NCBI RefSeq assembly: GCF_002994635.1
Contig: NZ_PVNL01000138.1
Location: 124,001-188,000, forward strand
Direction: 5' to 3'
Source of the DNA: Enhygromyxa salina
GTDB taxonomy: Bacteria > Myxococcota_A > Polyangia > Nannocystales > Nannocystaceae
Length of the DNA: 64,000 bases
Of this stretch, positions 1 through 7,737 are shown piece after piece. The notes beneath the pieces were generated by a model. It worked only from the letters and a program-made list of their open reading frames with translations, did no database searches and had not been told where the DNA came from. Within the stretch, counting starts at the first letter, position 1. Every line of letters begins with the position of its first letter. A program made the position numbers and the translations under genes.

Positions 1-1
1 C

Positions 2-1285
2 CTGGTCGTCGACACCTCGGCGTCGATGAAGGGCGACGCGATCGAGGGCGCGAAAGCTGCCGCGATCGAGCTGGTCGACAGCCTGGCCGACGACGACAGC
101 TTCTCGTTGGTGGTGTTTCACTCGCAGGCGCAGACGCTGATATCGGCGACGCTGCTCGGCGACGAGAGCCGCGCCGCGGCGAAGGCCGAGATCGAGAAGA
201 TGCAAGCGTGGGGCACGACCGATCTCGCGGGTGGCATGAGCCTGGCCCTGCAGCAGCTCTCGACGGCGCCGATCAGCATGGCGACGCCGGACCCCGAGAC
301 CGGCGCGCTGGTCCAAGCTGGCGCGGGAGTGTGGGTCAACAACGGGCCGGATCCGCAGGTGCTCGAGCGGGTGGTGCTGCTTGGCGACGGCGTGCCCAAC
401 GATCCCACGCCGATCGCGTCGCTGACCCAGCAGTTCGCGGGGCGCGGCGCCGAGATCACGGCGCTCGGCTACGGCCTCGACTACGACGAGGTCTTGCTGG
501 CGAGCTTGGCCGAGCAGACCCACGGACACTTTCGCTTCGTCGAGGAGCCCGACGCCGTGGCGGCGCTGTTCCGCGAGGAGGTCCTGCATATCCAGCGCAC
601 GGTCGCCAGCGAGCTGCGTCTGGGCATGGGGCTGGGGCCCGGCATCTCGCTGATCGAGGTGGTCGGCCACGCCACGCAGTGGAACTCCAGCTTAGGCCGC
701 AGCGAGGTCGCGCTCGGCAGCATGGTCGAGGGCCAGACCCAGGAGCTGATCGTTCGGCTGCTGGTCAGCCCCCACAACGACGGCGCGACGGTAGAGCTCA
801 GCGACCTCGAGCTCAGCTTCAACGACGTCTACACCGGGACGGGTCAGCGCTTCGAGCGAAGCTTCATGTCGGCTTTGTCGAGCGGCGACGCGCAGGCGAT
901 CGCGGCCGGGCGTGACGTCGAGATCGCTCGCGCGGGCGCCCACGCCCGGACCGACGCGGCGACCTTGCAGGTGCTGTCGCTGGCTCGCGCGGGCCAGCTC
1001 GAGCAGGCCAAGGAGCTGCTCGCCGAGGCCGTTAACTGGGCCAAGGAGACGTCCAAGACCCTCGAAGACGAGCAGCTGCGGACCCAGGCGGACAAGCTCG
1101 CGGCGCTCGAGCCCGAGCTCAAGGGCCTCGCCCGCCAAGCGCGGCAGCCGGTCGGGCACAACGGGCCGGGCAGCCTCGGGGGCGGTGGTCAGCCGCAGGC
1201 GTTCCCGGCCCAGCCAAGCTCGCCCGCGGGCGCGCGCGCGGTCAAGTCGGCGCACGCCGACGCGTTCAACAACCTCCACAACTGA
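2..1285 (+). CDS. von Willebrand factor A (vWA) domain protein, 5' end outside window
   Basis: The frame is open from base 2 and its start lies outside the window. The first visible residues, LVVDTSASMKG, carry the DxSxS metal-binding (MIDAS) motif of a vWA domain. The later Thr (GTTDLAGGM) and Asp (LLGDGVPND) complete the usual MIDAS set, so the domain probably binds a divalent cation. After about residue 200 comes a beta-rich region like that in surface vWA proteins, then a helical, Ala/Glu-rich segment, and a Gly/Pro/Gln-rich tail ending in SAHADAFNNLHN. Proteins of this plan are usually exported or membrane-attached, but a signal would lie outside the window. The partner is unknown. The gene converges on the murein endopeptidase gene, with a hairpin in the 97-bp gap. 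Confidence 0.85.
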   Translation: MVVDTSASMKGDAIEGAKAAAIELVDSLADDDSFSLVVFHSQAQTLISATLLGDESRAAAKAEIEKMQAWGTTDLAGGMSLALQQLSTAPISMATPDPETGALVQAGAGVWVNNGPDPQVLERVVLLGDGVPNDPTPIASLTQQFAGRGAEITALGYGLDYDEVLLASLAEQTHGHFRFVEEPDAVAALFREEVLHIQRTVASELRLGMGLGPGISLIEVVGHATQWNSSLGRSEVALGSMVEGQTQELIVRLLVSPHNDGATVELSDLELSFNDVYTGTGQRFERSFMSALSSGDAQAIAAGRDVEIARAGAHARTDAATLQVLSLARAGQLEQAKELLAEAVNWAKETSKTLEDEQLRTQADKLAALEPELKGLARQARQPVGHNGPGSLGGGGQPQAFPAQPSSPAGARAVKSAHADAFNNLHN

Positions 1286-1331
1286 GCGCCACGCCTGCAA
1301 GCGGGCGAGGAGCCTCGCCCGAGCTGAAAGC

Positions 1332-1363
1332 AAAACGGGACGCCCGAGTGGGTGTCCCGTTCT
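1332..1363. terminator. Bidirectional terminator-like hairpin
   Basis: An inverted repeat with 12-bp arms (1334-1345 and 1350-1361, one G/T mismatch) and a 4-base loop lies between two convergent stop codons at 1285 and 1383. It is preceded by AAAA and followed by TCTC. The position and the A/T-flanked stem suit a terminator used from both sides. Confidence 0.6.
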
Positions 1364-1382
1364 CACTCCTGGGCGCGGCCCG

Positions 1383-2759
1383 TCACTCACGGTCGCGGGA
1401 CTCGCAGCGAGTCTCGGTCGGCGTGCACTTGAAGCGGACGTGAAGATGGTCCGCATGACCGCGAACATGCTGGATGAGCGGCGAACCAGTTCCGGGGGTA
1501 CTGGGATACTCCATCCAGTTTTCTAGCTGTTTTTCGCTGTACCGATGGGTACTAATCGCAAATTCGTGCAGGAGCCTCTGCAACTTCGAGTCGATGAAGA
1601 TCACCTCGATCGCACCGGTTTCTCGCAGAAGTTCGAGCAGCGACCAGGTCAGCTCGCGGTTGAGGTTGCGCTCGTCCATGACCTGCGGCGCGAGCTCGGA
1701 CTTGTGATCCCAGATCTGCGGGTAGCTCAGGTCGACGTCGCGACCCGACTGATGCGAGCTGTGGGGATTGAGCCGGCCGCCCGCGCGCGCGCTGAGGTTG
1801 CCGACGATGATCTGTTGCTCGCTCGGGAACCGTCGCGCCCACTCGCGCAGGACCAGATCGATGGTCGCCACGGTGGTCTGCGTGGCCCATGCCTTCCACG
1901 GCGTGTGCCGCAGGATCCGGCCTGGGCCGTCGACCATCGGCATTCCGCCCTCGACCGAGCCGCTGCCCGGGAACCCGACCGACTGGCTCGAGATCCCTGG
2001 CTTGCGCCGGTAGACGATGATCTTCGTCTGCGGCGGTTGCTCACGATCCAGCGAGACACCAGGGTTCAGCGCCTCGATCTCGTGGTGAAAGATCTTATAG
2101 AGATTTGCTACTACCTTCATCGAGCCGCCGCGCTTGATCGTGTACTTCACGACGTCGGGCGCGACGTAGTCCTGTGGCCAGCGCTTGCCAGCCAACAACG
2201 AGCCTTCGGGCGGTCCCCGCTCGCTCGCAGGAGTTCCCACTTCTGGCGGCAAGATGTGCTCGGGCTTGTCCTCGACGTGATCCGAAACAGCCCCATTTTC
2301 GGCCGGATCTGGCCGTTCTGAGGGGTCTTTTGGATCTCGGGCTGCGGCGTCGTCGCTCGGAGCGAACAGGTCGCCGTCGACATCGGGCAGCGCCGAGCTG
2401 GTCTGCGCGTGATCGCCGATCGCCATCGAGGGCGCGCCCTCGTTGACCGGGCCGCCGAGCTTGAGCAGCGCGACGACGATCCACACGGCGCCGGCGACGA
2501 GCAGCAGCAGCGAGAGCACCGACGGGCGACCGCGACCGGCCTCGGGCGCGAGCCCGTCGTCGTCGTAGTCCTCGTCGTCGTAGTCGTCATCCTGGTCGAG
2601 ATCCCCATCGAGATCCCGCCCAGCTCGACGACCCGAGTCGCCCGCGCGTGCGGAGCCGAACTCATGCTCACCAACATCCTCCACGCCCTCGGGGTCGAGG
2701 CTCGTGGGGTCGTCGTCAAGGTCGCCGCTGCCGGCCATATCGTTGTTCGAAGGGCCCAT
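1383..2759 (-). CDS. Membrane-anchored LysM / MepA-type murein endopeptidase (M74 family)
   Basis: A predicted 458-aa cell-wall hydrolase cutting cross-links in peptidoglycan. An acidic N-terminal tail (about residues 25-70, runs of D/E) is followed by one transmembrane helix (about 79-103, VLSLLLLVAGAVWIVVALL). A LysM-like segment follows (YTIKRGGSMKVVANLYKI). The C-terminal half has the penicillin-insensitive endopeptidase zinc motifs SSHQSGRDVD and GHADHLHVR. E. coli MepA lacks the LysM and the TM anchor, so this is a fused, tethered version. I chose the ATG at 2759 because GAAGG lies just upstream and the longer frame before it looks non-coding. It is divergent from the carboxypeptidase gene at 2996, with a 236-bp shared upstream region. 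Confidence 0.85.
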   Translation of the reverse strand: MGPSNNDMAGSGDLDDDPTSLDPEGVEDVGEHEFGSARAGDSGRRAGRDLDGDLDQDDDYDDEDYDDDGLAPEAGRGRPSVLSLLLLVAGAVWIVVALLKLGGPVNEGAPSMAIGDHAQTSSALPDVDGDLFAPSDDAAARDPKDPSERPDPAENGAVSDHVEDKPEHILPPEVGTPASERGPPEGSLLAGKRWPQDYVAPDVVKYTIKRGGSMKVVANLYKIFHHEIEALNPGVSLDREQPPQTKIIVYRRKPGISSQSVGFPGSGSVEGGMPMVDGPGRILRHTPWKAWATQTTVATIDLVLREWARRFPSEQQIIVGNLSARAGGRLNPHSSHQSGRDVDLSYPQIWDHKSELAPQVMDERNLNRELTWSLLELLRETGAIEVIFIDSKLQRLLHEFAISTHRYSEKQLENWMEYPSTPGTGSPLIQHVRGHADHLHVRFKCTPTETRCESRDRE

Positions 2760-2995
2760 ACCTTCGTGGTCGCCGAGTGTGCGGCTTGGTCCCGCACCGG
2801 TGCAAGTGTGGGGTCGAGACTGGCGAGATTCGGGCCCGCACGCTGGTGTTGAGGCGCTTCGCGGGGTTGTGTGACACCAGCGCGGCAAGGCCGGGGAGGT
2901 CGCGCGCGCGCGAGATCTGCCGGGTGCGCTGGCTTGCCACCATCCGCGCACGCTAGGGTGCGCACACGCGCCGCGACCTGGCGTGAGGAGCAACC

Positions 2996-4141
2996 GTGCA
3001 CATCAGCGACAGTTTTGACGCAGGCAACATCGAGGTCCTGGACGCGAGCGACCCGACCGACGTTCGGCTCGAGATCCGCAAGGACCATGGTTCCGATCAT
3101 TTTCAGTGGTTCTACTTTCGCGTGAGCGGGGCACGGGGCGTGGCCCTGAACCTGCGCCTGACCAACGCTGGCAAGGCGAGCTACGTCGAGGGCTGGAACG
3201 GGTACCACGCCTGCTTCAGCCACGATCGCCAGACCTGGCGACGGGTCGCCGACACCAGCTACGCGGACGGGACCTTGACCATCCGGCACACGCCAGCGTG
3301 CGACGCCGTCTACTTCGCCTACTTCGCGCCCTACTCGATCGAGCGTCACCACGACCTCGTCGCTCGCAGTCTGCAGTCACCGCTGGTCCAGCAAGAGCTG
3401 CTGGGGCGCACGCTCGACGGCCAAGATCTGGATCTACTGCGTGTCACCGAGGGCGGCGGCCCCCCGAGCGAGACCAAGAAGCGCTGCTGGGTGTTCGCGC
3501 GCCAGCACCCGGGCGAGAGCATGGCCGAGCACTTCATGGAAGGGCTGCTCGCGCGCCTGCTCGATCCCACGGATCCGGTCTCACGCACGCTGCTGCGCAA
3601 GGCCGACTTTTGGATCGTGCCCAACATGAACCCCGACGGCAGCCGGCGAGGTCACCTGCGGACCAACGCCGCGGGCGCCAACCTCAACCGCGAGTGGCTC
3701 GAGCCCAGCATGGCGCGCAGCCCCGAGGTCTACCTGGTCCGCGAAAAGATGCACGCGACCGGCCTCGACTTCGCGCTCGACGTGCACGGCGACGAGGCCC
3801 TGCCCTACAACTTCATCGCGGGGCCTGACGGCGTGGCTTCGGTCAGCGCGACCACGCGCGCGCTGCAGGCCGAGTTCGAGGCCGAGTTCGCCGCCGCGAA
3901 CCCCGACTTCCAGACCAAGCATGGCTACCCCGTGCCAGCGCCGGGCCAGGCCAACATGACGATGGCGACCAACTGGATCGCCGACGCGTTCGGGGCCCTG
4001 TCGATGACGCTCGAGATGCCGTTCAAGGACAACGCGAACCTCCCTGACCCAGAGTTCGGCTGGTCGCCGGCCCGCTGTGAGCGGCTGGGGCACGGGGCGC
4101 TCGCGGCGTTGCTGCGGATCGTCGACCGACTCGGCTCGTGA
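2996..4141 (+). CDS. M14-family cytosolic (Nna1/CCP-type) zinc carboxypeptidase
   Basis: The 381-aa protein starts at GTG 2996 with GAGGAG five bases upstream. Residues 1-125 form the beta-rich N-terminal domain typical of cytosolic carboxypeptidases (SDHFQWFYFRVSG). The peptidase domain follows, with the family's HPGE zinc motif (RQHPGESMAEH), a later ligand His in DVHGDEALP, an NMNPDG substrate loop, and the catalytic Glu in TLEMPFKDN. There is no signal peptide, so it should act in the cytoplasm. Eukaryotic relatives trim glutamates from tubulin; bacterial substrates are unknown. It is a different M14 branch from the secreted enzyme at 42384-44138. Confidence 0.88.
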   Translation: MHISDSFDAGNIEVLDASDPTDVRLEIRKDHGSDHFQWFYFRVSGARGVALNLRLTNAGKASYVEGWNGYHACFSHDRQTWRRVADTSYADGTLTIRHTPACDAVYFAYFAPYSIERHHDLVARSLQSPLVQQELLGRTLDGQDLDLLRVTEGGGPPSETKKRCWVFARQHPGESMAEHFMEGLLARLLDPTDPVSRTLLRKADFWIVPNMNPDGSRRGHLRTNAAGANLNREWLEPSMARSPEVYLVREKMHATGLDFALDVHGDEALPYNFIAGPDGVASVSATTRALQAEFEAEFAAANPDFQTKHGYPVPAPGQANMTMATNWIADAFGALSMTLEMPFKDNANLPDPEFGWSPARCERLGHGALAALLRIVDRLGS

Positions 4142-4308
4142 CGCTTGGACGCGGGGGTCCACGCGAGTGAGCGCGCGCGCGGATCCTCGGTCTTGCGTCC
4201 ACGCGAGAGTCCGCGCGCGTCCCCAGCGGACGCCGCGAGACACCGGGACGCTCACACGGCGGCGGTCGACGCATCGGGTTGGGCACGCGGGTTGCTACGT
4301 GCTCGAGC

Positions 4309-5004
4309 ATGAGTCCCCAACCGAACATCCATACTCACCTGCGGCGGATCGCTGCGCTCGGCCTCGCTTGCTTGGCGCCGCTGGCGATCGCCTGCGACGA
4401 CGAGCCCATCGCGGACGTCCCACTCTCCAAAGAACGAGCTGCGCTCGCGGCCGCGGGCGCGCTCGTCAGTGACAGCCCCGACATCATCGACGGCTTCAGC
4501 CCGGTCGGCTTCGACGAGGAGCGCCAGATCTATGTCTACGATCGGGATGACGACGGCTTCCCCGACATCACCGAGGCGCTCGACGGCACCGACATGCTCG
4601 ATCCCGACGACAACCTCGCGATCAACTCTCGCTCGCAAGCTCCGCAGGCGGCGGTGTTCCCAGCGACGAGCTGTCGCAGCGGCTTCATCCAGGCCGGGCC
4701 GCGCCTGTGCATTACTCAGTTGGTCCAGAACGCGACGCGGTACCGGTTCGCGGTCGACAATTGTCGCAACAAACGCAGCGACGTGTGCAGCTACGAGGAC
4801 CTGACCTACCTCTATCTCAACAGCGGGCTGGACGCGTCGTACAACCCCGACGGCGCGTGGATCGGCAACATGGTGGACGACGACCTGGTCTTGTGTGGCA
4901 ACCGGTCGATCACCTTCAACGGCGACCCCGACCTCGCCAACTTCGAGGGCACGTGCAGCAAGCATGAGAGCCGCGAGTACTGGTGCTGTCACGGTGACGA
5001 GTGA
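4309..5004 (+). CDS. Hypothetical lipoprotein with Asp-rich calcium-binding-like motif
   Basis: A 231-aa protein of unknown role. The signal peptide ends in the lipobox LAIAC, and the mature N-terminus is CDDEPIAD. Around residues 80-100 lies an acidic stretch (DRDDDGFPDITEALDG) like the calcium-binding loops of thrombospondin type-3/EF-hand proteins. The rest is Cys-containing and ends in CCHGDE. I preferred the ATG at 4309 to the upstream in-frame GTG at 4279 because it gives a standard signal peptide. The next gene's first possible start overlaps its stop, so the two may be co-transcribed. No family was recognised. Confidence 0.7.
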   Translation: MSPQPNIHTHLRRIAALGLACLAPLAIACDDEPIADVPLSKERAALAAAGALVSDSPDIIDGFSPVGFDEERQIYVYDRDDDGFPDITEALDGTDMLDPDDNLAINSRSQAPQAAVFPATSCRSGFIQAGPRLCITQLVQNATRYRFAVDNCRNKRSDVCSYEDLTYLYLNSGLDASYNPDGAWIGNMVDDDLVLCGNRSITFNGDPDLANFEGTCSKHESREYWCCHGDE

Positions 5005-5018
5005 GACGCGGGCGCGCT

Positions 5019-6449
5019 ATGCTGGCGCGCGTGAGCGAGGACGACCCCGAGGGCAGCGCTGGCTCGCGCAAGCGCTGGCTCGCGGTCAAGCTGGGCGCGG
5101 CGCTGCTCGGGCTCGGCACCCTCGGGTTTGGGCTCTACGCCGGGATGGTGATGCTGCCGCGCGCGACTGGGTATGCGGCGAAGATCGGCTGCACGGCGGT
5201 GTTCGTGAGCGGTCTCGAGCCTGCGCGCGTGCTCAAAGAGGAGCTCGCGGCGGTCGGGTTCGTGGATGTCGAGTTTGATCATGACACGCAGACGACCCGG
5301 GCCGCTGTGGTTGGGCTGGCTGAGCAGCGCGCGACCCATCGGCGCGGCGTGGGCTGTACGCTGGTGCGAGATGGTCTCCCGCTCGAGCTCGACCTGGCCC
5401 CCGTGGCGGCGCCCGATGACGATCGGGCTTGGCCGGCCGGCGACGCGCCCGACACCCGTGACGATCCGAGCGGGCTCGACCGCGCTGCGCTCGACGCTGC
5501 GCTCGACGCCGCGATTGGCGAGCCGGATCCCGCTGCTCCCCGCCGGACTCGCGCGGTGGTCGTGGTGTACGACGGCCGATTGATCGCCGAGCGCTACGCC
5601 GAGGGCTTCGACGCGAGCACGCCACTGCCCGGCTGGTCGATGGCCAAGAGCGTGACGAATGCGTTGATCGGGCTGTTGGTCGGGCGCGGCGAGCTCGAGC
5701 TCGACGGCCCAGCGCCCGTGCCCGAGTGGCGTGAAGACCCAGATGATCCCCGCGCCGCGATCACGATCAGCCAGCTGCTGCGGATGAGCTCGGGCTTGGC
5801 GTTTGAGGAGCGCTATGGCCCGTTCGGCACTGGCTCGGACATGTTGTTCGTCCACGAGTCGTGCGCCGAGCTGGCCGTCAACCAACCGCTGATCGCCTCG
5901 CCGGGTACCCGGTACGCATACTCGAGCGGTACAGCCAACATCCTGGCGCGGATCGTTCGTTCCCGGTTTGAGGATCCTGGCGCGCAGCTTCGGTTTGCGC
6001 AGCGCGAGCTGTTCGAGCCCCTGGGGATCCGCAGCGCCGTGCTCGAGCTCGATCCCAGCGGCGTGTTCATTGGCAGCTCGTTCGCGCTGATGAGCGCGCG
6101 CGACTGGGCCCGGCTCGGGCAGCTGTACCTCTATGATGGCGTGTGGAATGGCCGGCAGCTGCTTCCGGCCGGCTGGGTCGAGTACACCCGCGCGCCCGCG
6201 CCTGCGGCCCCGCGCGGTGAGTATGGGGCGCTGGTTCAGACCAACGCGGGGGCGCCGGGCCAGCCTGAGGACCGAAGGTTGCCCTCGCTGCCAACCGACG
6301 CGTTCGAGATGGTGGGGTATGAGGGGCAGTCGGTGTTGATCGTGCCCTCGCGCCGCGCGGTGATCGTTCGGCTCGGGCTCACGCGGGGGCCCGCGCAGTG
6401 GGATACCGATAGGTTTGGGGCGAGCGTGCTCGCTAGCTTACCCGGCTAG
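5019..6449 (+). CDS. Serine beta-lactamase-like / class C penicillin-binding-protein-type hydrolase
   Basis: A 476-aa protein with an N-terminal membrane anchor (about residues 22-46, LGAALLGLGTLGFGLYAG) and a periplasmic beta-lactamase-fold domain. The nucleophile motif SxxK is SMAK in GWSMAKSVTNALIG. A YSSG motif (YAYSSGTANIL) stands at the Tyr-x-Asn position with Ser in place of Asn. A late GYEGQ replaces the usual HTG/KTG motif. These changes are common in esterase or peptidase members of the family, so antibiotic resistance should not be assumed. The ATG at 5019 is used; a GTG at 5001 overlaps the stop of the preceding lipoprotein gene. Confidence 0.82.
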   Translation: MLARVSEDDPEGSAGSRKRWLAVKLGAALLGLGTLGFGLYAGMVMLPRATGYAAKIGCTAVFVSGLEPARVLKEELAAVGFVDVEFDHDTQTTRAAVVGLAEQRATHRRGVGCTLVRDGLPLELDLAPVAAPDDDRAWPAGDAPDTRDDPSGLDRAALDAALDAAIGEPDPAAPRRTRAVVVVYDGRLIAERYAEGFDASTPLPGWSMAKSVTNALIGLLVGRGELELDGPAPVPEWREDPDDPRAAITISQLLRMSSGLAFEERYGPFGTGSDMLFVHESCAELAVNQPLIASPGTRYAYSSGTANILARIVRSRFEDPGAQLRFAQRELFEPLGIRSAVLELDPSGVFIGSSFALMSARDWARLGQLYLYDGVWNGRQLLPAGWVEYTRAPAPAAPRGEYGALVQTNAGAPGQPEDRRLPSLPTDAFEMVGYEGQSVLIVPSRRAVIVRLGLTRGPAQWDTDRFGASVLASLPG

Positions 6450-6771
6450 TCCTCGAGTCGCCCTCGATGATGGTGGGTGTGACTACCGGCGTCCAGCGAC
6501 GAGAGCACGGCGTGACCCGCAGCGTTCCGCCGCTGCGGGATCAAGCTCGTGCTCGTGCTCCAAGGCCGCCAGACCGTGGAGTTGGTCGCTGGCCCAACCG
6601 TTATCTGGGAGCCCGTGGTGCAATGCATCGTGTCGCCTCGCGCCGGATTTTTCGCCGAGGGCGAGGCGCCGAAACGCAGCTGTACCGGGCGTACTGCAAG
6701 TTTCGGCAACACTGCCCTCGGCGAAAAGGCCAAGCGAGGCGGCGCGAGGCATTGCACCACGGGCTCCTAGC
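6450..6771. other. Gene-free region between convergent genes, mostly a long palindrome
   Basis: These 322 bp separate the stops of two convergent genes. Bases 6608-6767 are an imperfect palindrome described separately. No credible coding frame was found; short frames on both strands of the palindrome mirror each other, as expected from the inverted repeat. Confidence 0.7.
6608..6767. repeat. 160-bp imperfect palindrome (two ~68-bp inverted arms), MITE-like
   Basis: The left arm 6608-6675 and right arm 6700-6767 are inverted copies. The outermost 19 bases (6608-6626 and 6749-6767) match perfectly. The remainder agrees at roughly 80 percent by eye, with a few substitutions and single-base indels. 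The 24-bp centre contains a further short GCAG/CTGC pair. It lies between two convergent stops. It could be a non-autonomous mobile element remnant or a strong bidirectional transcription stop. No clear target-site duplication was seen and no second copy was found in this window. Confidence 0.75.
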
Positions 6772-7614
6772 CTAGCCTTCGAGACAGTTATCAAAGGTCG
6801 TCTTACAAGCGGCGAGCTCCTCGGGACCCTCGGCACAGGCCGCGCACAGATCGTGCTGCTCGAGGCACGCGAGCACGAGCTCGTCGTCGTAGTTGGGCAG
6901 GCACAGCTCGACATCGAACTGCCCAATACACCCGTCAAACATGCCCTGACAGGCGAACACGTCCTCCGAGCTGGTGGCCAGCTCGGCGCAGCCAGCATAG
7001 TCGCTCACGCACGCGTCGAGCTCCGCTTGCGGACAGCCCGGCTCCTCGCAGCTCTCACACGGGCCAGGATCGACGCAGTTGTCGAACAGCGCGTTGCAGG
7101 CCTCGACGTCCTGGATCGTCTCGGCGATCTCGATGCAGGCGGAGTGGATGTCAAAGCAGGCAGGGTCCGGCCCGTCGCCGTCGCCGTCGCCACCATCGCC
7201 GCCGTCGCCACCGTCGCCACCATCGTCGCCGTCGCCGTCGCCGCCATCGTCAGTCTGCGGAGGCGGATCACCGCCGTCGTCGTCCGACCCGCCCGTGGTC
7301 CCGCTGTCCGAGTCGTCCCCACCGTGCCCGCTGTCACCTGCACCGTGCTCGTTGTCGCAGGCCTCGAGGCAGGAGTCGAGAAACGCGTCGCAGACCGCGA
7401 TGTCCCCGGGCCCGTCAATGTCGTCCATGCAGTCGCCATATTCGTCGTAGCACTCCGCGATCGAGTCACCCCAGCTGTCGCCCACGGTGATCGTGCAGGC
7501 GGTAGCGAGCCCGGCGAGCAGCCCCAGGGCACCCGCGCGGAGGGGAACACGTGAGCGGCGCCCTTGGTGAGCGGGACGAACAAGAGAAGAGGTGAACTGG
7601 ATGAGGTCAAACAT
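6772..7614 (-). CDS. Cys-rich lipoprotein with Gly-Asp repeat linker
   Basis: A 280-aa predicted lipoprotein. The N-terminus has a rather long signal peptide (about 40 aa) ending in the lipobox LATAC. Residues about 90-145 are a low-complexity linker of G, D and S (GGDGDGDDGGDGGDG). On both sides lie Cys-paired helices with the pattern ACxxxFDxC (EACNALFDNCVDPG, FACQGMFDGCIG, AACKTTFDNCLEG), which look like one short module repeated several times. The function is unknown; the plan is that of myxobacterial cell-surface proteins. A far longer open frame continues upstream on this strand but is antisense to the helicase gene. The ATG at 7614 is the last that still gives a signal peptide. Divergent from the helicase gene at 7738. 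Confidence 0.8.
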   Translation of the reverse strand: MFDLIQFTSSLVRPAHQGRRSRVPLRAGALGLLAGLATACTITVGDSWGDSIAECYDEYGDCMDDIDGPGDIAVCDAFLDSCLEACDNEHGAGDSGHGGDDSDSGTTGGSDDDGGDPPPQTDDGGDGDGDDGGDGGDGGDGGDGDGDGPDPACFDIHSACIEIAETIQDVEACNALFDNCVDPGPCESCEEPGCPQAELDACVSDYAGCAELATSSEDVFACQGMFDGCIGQFDVELCLPNYDDELVLACLEQHDLCAACAEGPEELAACKTTFDNCLEG

Positions 7615-7737
7615 GGCGATCCGCGAAACACCGCAAGCTCGACGCAGCGTCACCACGGCCACGAGTTTTTTTTGATCCCCGCGGATGGCGCCCTGCTCGC
7701 GGAGGCTGAAGCCCGCCAGAGCTGCTACGTTGCCGGC

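Noticed and set aside
5019..6449. Antibiotic-resistance beta-lactamase
   Set aside because: SxxK is present but the YxN and KTG motifs are changed (YSS, YEGQ), so resistance cannot be claimed.
6608..6767. Insertion sequence with transposase
   Set aside because: The palindrome encodes no transposase and no IS-type open frame is present; kept as a MITE-like repeat only.
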